A stretch of DNA of 64,000 bases from Caenorhabditis elegans (Eukaryota; Nematoda; Chromadorea; Rhabditida; Rhabditidae): NCBI RefSeq assembly GCF_000002985.6, contig NC_003282.8:62001-126000 (forward strand), read 5' to 3'. The notes under the pieces were generated by a model. That model made no database searches, was not told where the DNA came from, and was given only the letters and a program-made list of their open reading frames with translations. Position 1 is the first letter of the stretch; each line of letters begins with the position of its first letter. Position numbers and translations under genes: made by a program. Shown in pieces: positions 56,511 through 64,000 of the stretch.

Positions 56511-56831
56511 ATCGAATTTTGTACCGGACCATACGATATAGGTTCTCACAGCGAACAACCATCGGACCACATGATGACATGGCTTGCAAAGTTGAGTTAT
56601 AGTAACACGAGTTCGCGGTGTTAACTAATCTGAAATTTGAATTAACAAAAAAGACTAGCAAATCTGCGATTTGCCAAGCTTCGCAGTGGGGTGTGGCGTA
56701 GATTGTAAAAGTGCAAAATTTCTAGTGCTATTCAGTATTTGAACCAAAATATAATGGTGTTTTCAAGTGTGAAAAATAACGACAAATGCAACATTTCACT
56801 TTTTGGAAAGACGTGAATGCTCAAAACTTCT
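56511..56831. repeat. 321-bp direct repeat, right copy (target site duplication)
   Basis: Second copy of 52355-52675. One of the two differences changes the Cys-box GGG (Gly) codon to GCG (Ala) on the minus strand. It keeps a splice acceptor and 119 bp of USP exon that is then cut off by retrotransposon sequence. Confidence 0.9.
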
Positions 56832-56940
56832 GTAAATGTGCTGAAGTTTGTCAAGACAGGGCAAATTTAATTTAATATTAAATTTAGAAATACGATTTCC
56901 GCTTTTCAAATTGCGCTTAACGGATGTCGAAAAATTCTTC

Positions 56941-57165
56941 GTGTATTCGGGCCTGCGGCCCTCAACCTAATTTTTTAGGCTCGGTATAAGCTCAACAGTT
57001 GTCCAACGCTTCTATGTGTATTCGGGCCTGCGGCCCTCAACCTAATTTTTTAGGCTCGGTATAAGCTTAACAGTTGTCCAACGCTTCTATGTATATTCGG
57101 GCCTGCGGCCCTTAAACTGATTTTTTGGTCTCTGAGAAGCTTAATAGCTTAATAAGCTTAATAGC
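56941..57165 (+). repeat. three tandem 75-bp units
   Basis: Units start at 56941, 57016 and 57091 with GTGTATTCGGGCCTGCGGCC (the third reads GTATATTCGG). The first two are nearly identical over 75 bp, and the third diverges after about 35 bp. Each holds the palindrome GGGCCTGCGGCCC and TTTTTTAGGCTCGG. A simple GCTTAATA array follows to about 57230. It lies between tut-1 and the USP-OTU gene. Confidence 0.8.
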
Positions 57166-57404
57166 TTAATAAGCATAAGCTTAATAGCTTAGCTTAATAG
57201 CTTAGCTTAATAAGCATAAGCTTAATAGTTGTAACGTAAATCCGATCAAGATTGCTGAATTTCAGATTTTTAAGTGCATTATTTTTAATTTAACTTTTGT
57301 AACAAGGAAAGAAACAAAAAATCGAAACAAAAACGAGCTAGAACAAGAAATATCACGGGGTTGCAATGGTGAAAAAAATTAATCAACAATTTTTTTTAGA
57401 AAAT

Positions 57405-59697
57405 TTAAAACTGCAAATCCTTGAGTCGCTGTCTGGTCTCCTCATTTTCAGCTGCATCTTCTGCTCCAGCACATCCACATCCTCCACCACCACCACCACT
57501 TCCACAGCCACCCTCCTTATTCAATTCATCCGCTTCTACCGTAACCTTCTTTGATTTTTTCGATTTTCTGACTCCCAAGTCGGTGTTTCCAGTGTTGAGA
57601 CCCTCGATGAGTAGACACGCTTTGCACAGCTTTTGGCTCGTCATGTAACCACACCTGGAAATAAATTATGGGATTTTTCTTTGGAAACTTATTTTTTGCG
57701 CCTTATTGTTCAAAAAATTCGATTTTCCCAAAAACATTTTGAAAACCTAAATTTTTCAACAAACGATTTACAAAAATCTTTTTTTCAAAGAAACGGGCAA
57801 GCGAGAAAATAAGAAATGAAAATTTCGATTTTTGACAAAAAAAAAGGTTTTCAGGATTGTTGGTTGAGGCTCACAATTTTGGTTGAGGCTCTCTATTTTG
57901 GTTGAGGCTCACAGTTTTGGTTGAGGCTCAGGATTTTTGGTTGAGGCTCTCTATTATGGTTGAGGCTCTCTATTTTGGTTGAGGCTCTCTATTTTGGTTG
58001 AGGCTCTTTATTTTGGTTGAGGCTCTTTATTTTGGTTGAGGCTCACAGTTTTGGTTGAGGCTCTCTATTTTGGTTGAGGCTCTCTATTTTGGTTGAGGCG
58101 CTCGATTTTGGTTGAGGCTCTCAGAATTTTTGGGTGAGGATTGGATAAAAAATTGAAGCGATATTCAGAAAAAAAATTGGTTTTAATTTTTTTTAAATAT
58201 AAGTTTTCAATGCTAAATTTCAAATTTGTCTTTTTTTTTTATTTGAATTTTTCTTGAAATTTGAAATTCATTGAATTTTTTTTTAATACATACATTCAGA
58301 AACATTAAAATTCAGATATTTTTTAGATTTTTCAGCCAAAAAAACTCAAATTCAAATTTAATTTATTTTTACCTCTCACAAATTTTCAACGTCGGCATTT
58401 CGACCTCCTTCTTCACGGAAACCTTCTCTCCACTCCGAATCAAGTCAAGAATCGCCCTCGGATGAACTTTCTCAAGATCCCGAACATATTTCCTCGCATA
58501 TCCTCGATAGGCATTCGGTGCGTAGATACATTCCGTATAGAAATATTCCAATTGATTTGTTCTCGCATACATCACAATATCCCTTTCAAAACAGTATTTC
58601 AGAGGTTTGGCACGTGGCAAATCACCTTCCTCTCCGGTGACAATATTCGTGCACCGCTCCAGCCGAGCAATATCACCACGGAGCACATTCATGAGTAAGG
58701 TCTCTGCCATATCATCTGCATTATGTCCTGTAACAAGTTTGGTGGCTCCGATTTTAAAGGCTCCTCGATCTAGAGCCTGTCTTCTGAATACTCCACAAAA
58801 TGTGCAATTATTCTTTTTCCCGATTTTCGCCACGATATCGTCCATAGTCCAACCGTACAGGTCACGATAGCTAAGAATTGTCAGTGGGAGCCCATATTCT
58901 ACACGATTCTTCTCCACGGCAAGCAGGGAATCGTCTCGATAGCCTTTGATGCCTTCGTCGATTGAGAGAAGCTGAAGATCGAGCCCGTAGTCGTGTCGGT
59001 CGTTGAGAGTTTTCATGACGTATGCCAGGACGGTGGAGTCTTTTCCGCCGGATGCTCCGATTGCAACACGTTCTCCTCGCTGGAATTTTATTGGAAGGGT
59101 GGCATCGAAATTTTATAAAAAAGATTATTATACTTTTTCAGGCAAAATCGAAAAATCGACAAAAAAATGTTCCGAAAAAGCCATAAAATTTTTGGTTGAG
59201 GCTAAGGATTTTTGGTTCAGGCTCAGGATTTTTGGTTGAGGCTCTCTGGTTTTTGGTTTTTTTTTTAAATTTTTTTCGTTAAAACTTCTTGAACATTCAC
59301 CCGAATTTCACAAGTTTTCTAAAAAGTTCTTTAAAAACTTATTCGCGGGAAAATTATTTAGATTTTATTGCTTTTTTGTTGATTTTCAACCGAAATGTCC
59401 AAGTTTTTTTTTTTGAAAATTTGATTTAAAAAAATCATTAATAGGTGAAAATATCAAATTTCCGACATTTTCACACAGATTTTCAGTTGGATTTTTTCCA
59501 ATTTCATGATCTTTTCTATCAAATCCCAGTACCTTGAACAGTTTATTGTTCACAATCGCCTCGTGCACATCGTCCTCGAAATTCCTGCTGAAACAGGGTC
59601 CACACAGCTGTGCTCCGTCCTTGGCTTTTCGGATTTTCGCTGGATTGGAACATCCGGATCCGGATTGGCACGGTGGGGGTCCTCGGCGTTTTTCCAT
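57405..59697 (-). CDS. tut-1: cytoplasmic tRNA 2-thiolation protein 1 (CTU1/NCS6 homologue)
   Basis: ATP-dependent thiolase subunit that, with CTU2, makes the 2-thio group of wobble uridine (mcm5s2U) in cytosolic tRNAs. Exons 59697-59533, 59079-58373 and 57654-57405 have phases 0 and 2 and give 373 aa, close to the family length. Motifs in order: N-terminal zinc-type cysteines (CGPCF), PP-loop [47 protein letters not shown] and the C-terminal zinc motif [16 protein letters not shown]. The tail is Gly/Cys-rich. The start is set by the ATG 10 bp after a TTTTCAG acceptor. Second gene in a likely operon with grld-1. Symbol recalled (F29C4.6). Confidence 0.95.
57850..58140 (+). repeat. TTTTGGTTGAGGCTC minisatellite in tut-1 intron 2
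   Basis: More than a dozen units of about 17 bp (TATTTTGGTTGAGGCTCTC) fill the middle of the intron 57655-58372. Same family and strand as the arrays at 59187, 60680, 61310, 62335 and 62965. Confidence 0.9.
59187..59255 (+). repeat. TTTTGGTTGAGGCT units in tut-1 intron 1
   Basis: Three units of the same minisatellite (GGATTTTTGGTTGAGGCT, one reading GGTTCAGGCT) in the intron 59080-59532. Confidence 0.85.
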
Positions 59698-59699
59698 CT

Positions 59700-59710
59700 G
59701 AATTACTCTG
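59700..59710 (-). promoter_or_regulatory. probable SL2 trans-splice acceptor of tut-1
   Basis: AATTTTCAG ends just before 59707, 10 bp upstream of the tut-1 ATG. It lies about 100 bp after the AATAAA of grld-1, the usual spacing for downstream genes in C. elegans operons. Confidence 0.6.
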
Positions 59711-59807
59711 AAAATTCATTATATTTTCTGAAAATTTGTTGAAAAAGAGGTATAAAAATAGATTTAAAAACACGGAATTTCAGAGAAAAATCGCAAAATT
59801 AAGCGGA

Positions 59808-59813
59808 TTTTTA
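59808..59813 (-). terminator. poly(A) signal of grld-1
   Basis: AATAAA on the minus strand, about 115 bp after the grld-1 stop codon and about 100 bp before the tut-1 trans-splice site. Confidence 0.6.
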
Positions 59814-59927
59814 TTATAAAAATTGGGGGAGATTTTTACTGCAATAATATAAATATCAATTTGTATGTGATAAAAGTGAGAATAAATTGTATAAATCGAG
59901 TTATTTACAAGCTCTTGGATGGAGATC

Positions 59928-61012
59928 TTATGGAGTTCCAGGAGCCCGGACGGCAAGAGCTCCGAGCAAGAATGGGCAATTCTCGTTGAAAACGTTCACT
60001 TGTGGTGTGAACTCGGCGAGCAGTTTTAGGGCGAATTCGCAGAATGGGAAGATGTAGAGAATGCCGCCGGGTACGGTTACAACGCCTGAAAATATTGAAT
60101 TTGTAGGTGAAACTTTTTTCTGAAATTTTAGGGCGTTTTAAGGGAATTGGAAAATAAATCTAGCCTAAAATTTAGAAAACTTAGGAATTTTTAAGGTTTT
60201 TCTATACTTTTACCGTATTATTTTTATTTTAATGCATTAAAAATGTAGAGTGTGCTTCTTTTTTGAAATTAAATTAAAAATTGTATATTTTCAGATAATT
60301 TTCACTTTTTTTTCAAAATAAAATTATACATTTTTTATATGAAAAAATATTTTTTAATGTTTTTCTGTATGAATTTTTTTCAAATAAAAAAAAATCAAAT
60401 TTACCTGCAGCTTCTTTATTAGTGAAATAATTAACAAGAGGTTGAAGATCTGAGAGTTCCTTTTTTCCAGTAATTACTCCGAGACTGAGCTCTTTGGAGC
60501 TACATGATGCCAGCTTGTCGAAGAGCAGATTTTGAGACGAAAGGCTCAATCTGAAACACTTTTTAAAATTGCTTTTACTAGTTAAACGTTGTTTTCTTTT
60601 CAGCCATTTTAGATGTATGCCTCTTAATAAAAAGAATTTCAAAAAACGGAATGTTCATTTTTCATTAAACTTTTTTTTAATGTGAGGCTCTCGATTTTGG
60701 TTGAGGCTCACAATTTTGGTTGAGGCTCAAAATTTTGGTTGAGGCTAACAATTTTGGTTGAGGCAAAAAATTTTGGTTGAGGCTAAAAATTTTGGTTGAG
60801 GCTAAAAATTTTGGTTGAGGCTAACAATTTTGGTTGAGGCTCTCGATGTTGGTTGAGGCTCGCGATGTTGGTTGAGGCTTTGATTTTGGTTGAGGCTCTC
60901 AGGAATTTTTGGGTGAGGCTCTCAGGATTTTGGTTGAGGCTCTCGTTTTGGGTGAGGCTCAGGATTTTGGTTGAGGCTCTAGATTTTCTTTTTTTTTTGC
61001 TCTAGATTTTTT

Positions 61013-61043
<31 letters not shown>

Positions 61044-63923
61044 CAGATAGCTCAGTCGGTAGTGGTGGCCGCTAGCAGTCTGGAGGTCACGAGTTCAAGC
61101 CCGGCCTCACCCCCTAGGTTCACCCAGCCTCTATTGGGAAGTGGAGCAATCCACGACTGGATTATCGGCCACAGTCCCCGGCTAGGACGTGGCTTAAATT
61201 ACAGCCCAGAGGGATCACCACCAGGCAGTGTACCTGAATCCCAGATCCGCAGTGCATAGCACTTGAAGAACGGATCGTCCTTTAATCCTTTAATCCTTTT
61301 TTAAAGGCTAAAAATTTTGGTTGAGGCTAACAATTTTGGTTGAGGCTAACAATTTTGGTTGAGGCTAAAAATTTTGGTTGAGGCTAAAAATTTTGGTTGA
61401 GGCTAACAATTTTGGTTGAGGCTCTCGATGTTGGTTGAGGCTCTCGATGTTGGTTGAGGCTTTAATTTTGGTTGAGGCTCTCAGGAATTTTTGGGTGAGG
61501 CTCTTAGGATTTTGGTTGAGGCTCTCGTTTTGGGTGAGGCTCAGGATTTTGGTTGAGGCTCTAGATTTTGGTTGAGGCTCACAATTTTGGGTGAGGCTCT
61601 CGATTTTCCGTTTAAATTCATTGTTTCATTCGTATTATTTATGAAAAAAAATTAAGATTTCGATTTTTCCAGATTTGAGTGAAATTTACATCATCCTAAC
61701 CTTTGCGTAATTAGCAATCTCAACGGAACATCATCCTCATCTCGGAGCAGCTTAACTGGCAGTCTTTCTGCTCCATAAACTCTATAGAATTTCACAGGAT
61801 AATCAGTCTTTTTCAGAGCCATTTTTCCACTCCAAGTAGCCGCATAGGCCTCCTCCAGCTCTGCAAAATTCCTAACAACATCCTTTGGTGATCCTGGCGG
61901 AGTTCTGACAGCGCTGGCTCCGACGGGCGATTTAGAGGCTCTGCGTTTTCGCATAAATTGCTGTTTTTCGGGTTGCGCCGTCAAATCTTTGGCGTAATCC
62001 ACCATAATCGGATGATTTCCCTTCGAAATACACGCTCCACGGAGGCTCCGGCATGCTTCTTGAGATGTGTGAGTGTTCTCGTAGACAACGTAGGCGTACG
62101 GTTGTCCGTGATCGTAGTCAATGTTCTCTACGAAGCCGAACTCGCCGAAAGCTTTCTGAAGGATCTCCTTATCGCACCAGGAGCCGAGGCCACCGACGAA
62201 GAGCCGGCGGGAGACTTGGCTTTTACCGTAGCCGATCTTCATACGGGAACCGCCTGCACGAATCGGGCGGTCTTGTTCTTCGGCTTTTGCTTGGATTGCT
62301 TGATCGACGGTCTGAAAGAATTTTTTAACTTATAAATGTTGAGTGAGGCTAAAAATTGGTAGAGGTTCAGGATTTTGAGTGAGGCTAAAAATTGGTTGAG
62401 GCTCAGGATTTTGAGTGAGGCTAGGGCGAGTTCTTGTTAAAATTCTATGAAGCCGCGAAAAAAATTCGGTCACGAACCTGAAACATGACAAAAGCGTATG
62501 CGGCGTCCGTATTGATTGGCGTCTTTATATCGACTTCTTCCACTTTCCCGTGCTCCTCAAAAACGTGACGAATCTCTCGTTCCTTCACATCCGACGGCAT
62601 ATTTCCGACGAAAAGCGTCCTCGTCGCCTCGTCGTCGTCCTGTTTTAGCCGCCACGTGGATGGTTCCTTAGTCGGGCGGCCCCGATTCCCGCTTCCACTT
62701 CCGCCTTCTCGTTTACTGTCGGCTCCGTGTTGAGCTCGATTAAATCGATCCGGAATGTATTTGCCCTCCTGATCACGTAGAATTCCAGCTGGATCACATT
62801 GAACACGCTTGCCGAGCACTGATTTTAGACGGTCCATTAAGGTGTATCTGACCTTCCGAGCACAATCATTTCTCTCGAAATTCACGTAGGCTAGGCGTTC
62901 GTCTTCTTCCGGGTTTTTGACCACTTTTATCTGAAAAAATTGGTATAAAATTGCGGAAATCTCAGGATTTTTTGGTTGAGGCTCAGGATTTTTTGGTTGA
63001 GGCTCTCTGGATTTTTGGTTGAGGCTTTCTGGATTTTTAGTTGAGGCTCTCTGGATTTTTGGTTGAGGCTCTCAGGATTTTTGGTTGAGGCTTTCTGGAT
63101 TTTTGGGTGAGGCTCTCTGGATTTTTGGTTGAGGCTCAGGATTTTTGGTTGAGGCTTTCTGGTTTTTTGGTTGAGGCTCTCTGGATTTTTGGTTGAGGCT
63201 CTCAGGATTTTTGGTTGAGGCTTTCTGGATTTTTGGGTGAGGCTCTCTGGATTTTTGGTTGAGGCTCAGGATTTTTGGTTGAGGCTTTCTGGATTTTTGG
63301 TTGAGGCTCTCTGGATTTTTGGTTGAGGCTCTCAGGATTTTTGGTTGAGGCTTTCTGGATTTTTGGGTGAGGCTCTCTGGATTTTTGGTTGAGGCTCAGG
63401 ATTTTTGGTTGAGGCTTTCTAGATTTTTGGGGCTTAGGATTTTTATATATATTTTTTGGACTTTTGAAGAATTTATTAACTTTTTAGCAACATTTATAGA
63501 AATCTAAGAAAAATGATTGCTTTTTTAATCGATTTTCGAAATATTAAAATCAAAAATTGGTTCAATTTCAGGAACATTTAGGAATTTCAGATTTCAATTT
63601 TCAAGTTATTTTTACAAAAAAAGTCGATTTTTTGCTGCTTTTACCTCAAACGGAGCATATTTCTTGAGCTCTTGTGTCAGATATTGCTTGATTTGTTCCC
63701 GTTCCAGACGGTCATCGAAGCCGGAAATTCGAAGATTCAGGTAGACTTCTGGTGAGTGGCTTCCGAAGCGTTCCCTGAACAAAATAGAGAAAATTATGAT
63801 TTTTTTATTGGTTTTTTGTGATTTTTTTCGGCAATTTTTTCTTCAAAAAGCTCCTTACCGATAATAACTGGAAAGTCCGTTGCAATTCGGTCGGTATTGA
63901 GGTCTACCGCGTTCTTCTGCCAT
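59928..63923 (-). CDS. grld-1: RBM15/Spenito-like RNA-binding protein with RRMs and SPOC domain
   Basis: Split-ends family RNA-binding protein of the nucleus; the worm gene is known for post-transcriptional control of the glutamate receptor GLR-1. Exons 63923-63859, 63774-63645, 62930-62478, 62311-61701, 60550-60405 and 60085-59928 have consistent phases and give 520 aa. RRM1 spans exons 2-3 (VYLNLRISGF, RLAYVNFE), RRM2 is at the end of exon 3 (TRTLFVGNMP, AAYAFVMFQ), RRM3 is in exon 4 (SRRLFVGGLG, YAYVVYEN), and the SPOC domain covers exons 4-6 (DYPVKFYRVYGAERLPVKLL, then SSKELSLGVITG, GGILYIFPFCEFA). The start is the ATG 6 bp after a TTTCTTCAG trans-splice-like acceptor; an upstream ATG at 63975 is out of frame. 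Symbol recalled (F29C4.7). Confidence 0.92.
60680..60992 (+). repeat. TTTTGGTTGAGGCT minisatellite, left block in grld-1 intron 4
   Basis: About 17 units in the 1150-bp intron between exons 60550 and 61701. The order of unit variants (AAAAATTTT, AACAATTTT, CTCGATGTTGG, GGAATTTTTGGGTGAGG, CTCGTTTTGGGTGAGG) is repeated in the same order in the block at 61305-61605. Confidence 0.9.
61023..61043 (+). repeat. 21-base G tract
   Basis: Uninterrupted G21 directly before the SINE. Runs of this length in C. elegans can form G-quadruplexes and are unstable without the helicase DOG-1/FANCJ. Shorter G/C runs are at 27786-27798 (C13), 28156-28167 (G12) and 41230-41243 (C14). Confidence 0.95.
61044..61303 (+). 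mobile_element. tRNA-derived SINE, about 260 bp
   Basis: The head is tRNA-like: box A TAGCTCAGTCGG near 61049 and box B GAGTTCAAGCCC near 61091, spaced as in a Pol III promoter. A tRNA-unrelated body follows (CCACGACTGGATTATCGGCC, GGGATCACCACCAGGCAGTG). The tail is GCATAGCACTTGAAGAACGG, then ATCGTCC and CTTTAATC repeats ending in T6. A second, 5'-truncated copy of the tail lies at 46870-46937. It is in grld-1 intron 4 between two minisatellite blocks. The overlapping 65-aa ORF is not a gene. Confidence 0.8.
61305..61605 (+). repeat. TTTTGGTTGAGGCT minisatellite, right block in grld-1 intron 4
   Basis: Repeats the variant order of the left block (60680-60992) over about 270 bp, so the two were one array or one was copied. 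The SINE and G tract lie between them. Confidence 0.9.
62335..62425 (+). repeat. TTGAGTGAGGCTAAAAATTGG units in grld-1 intron 3
   Basis: Four or five diverged units of the same minisatellite in the 166-bp intron 62312-62477. They are close to both splice sites. Confidence 0.8.
62960..63435 (+). repeat. TGGATTTTTGGTTGAGGCTC minisatellite with a 130-bp higher-order unit, grld-1 intron 2
   Basis: About 20 units of 19-22 bp in the intron 62931-63644. The phrase GGTTGAGGCTCTCAGGATTT recurs at 63061, 63191 and 63321, so blocks of six or seven units were duplicated as 130-bp modules. Confidence 0.9.
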
Positions 63924-64000
63924 TTTTCGCTGAAGAAATTCGAATTTAATTCGTTTTCGAGAAGAATCGGCATTTTTAGTTAAATTTCTTAGTGATTCAG

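Noticed and set aside
57366..57648. + strand ORFs with [12 protein letters not shown]
   Set aside because: Antisense to the Gly/Cys-rich last exon of tut-1.
61062..61259. 65-aa ORF in the SINE
   Set aside because: Lies within the tRNA head and body of a SINE; not a protein gene.
61958..62335. 125-codon and 91-codon + strand ORFs
   Set aside because: Antisense shadow of grld-1 exon 4, which has clear RRM3 content on the minus strand.
62960..63435. Possible CRISPR-like array
   Set aside because: Units are contiguous ~20-bp tandem repeats without unique spacers, in a eukaryotic intron.

Overview
This is nematode nuclear DNA, almost certainly Caenorhabditis elegans. The signs are AT-rich intergenic and intronic sequence, 45-50 bp introns ending in TTTTCAG, trans-splice acceptors just before start codons, and typical C. 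elegans minisatellites, palindromes and MITEs. From recalled gene order, not a database search, it matches the left part of chromosome IV: tpa-1, scl-23, tut-1 and grld-1, on cosmids B0545 and F29C4.

Layout. (1) 1-14.3 kb is mostly repeat-rich: a large palindrome, MITE-like inverted repeats, a broken tRNA-Met copy and two orphan exons with a poly(A) signal. (2) 14.4-48.2 kb is tpa-1 on the + strand, a novel-type protein kinase C spread over 34 kb in 12 coding exons: C2-like, pseudosubstrate, C1A, C1B, kinase, C-tail. Its 15.5-kb first intron holds a minus-strand CAP/SCP gene (scl-23). Other introns hold a possible small membrane-protein ORF, a second tpa-1 first exon, telomere-like repeats, tRNA-derived repeats and a hAT transposon. 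(3) 50.4-52.5 kb, minus strand, is a deubiquitinase gene in which a complete-looking OTU domain lies inside a USP domain, between the LKRY box and the His box. (4) 52.7-56.5 kb is a non-LTR retrotransposon inserted at the known 5' end of that gene, flanked by 321-bp direct repeats that differ at two bases by eye. (5) 57.4-63.9 kb, minus strand, is grld-1 (RRM-SPOC protein) followed by tut-1 (tRNA wobble-uridine thiolase). AATAAA lies about 100 bp before the tut-1 trans-splice acceptor, so they look like an SL2 operon.

Gene relationships. tpa-1 is a signalling kinase; scl-23 is only nested in it and points the other way. grld-1 and tut-1 both act on RNA and are probably co-transcribed. The USP-OTU gene lies downstream of tut-1 on the same strand and could be a third operon member whose 5' end was disturbed by the retrotransposon. 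The best candidate for an unusual system is this nested USP/OTU double deubiquitinase. All exon boundaries were read by eye from splice signals, phases and conserved motifs.
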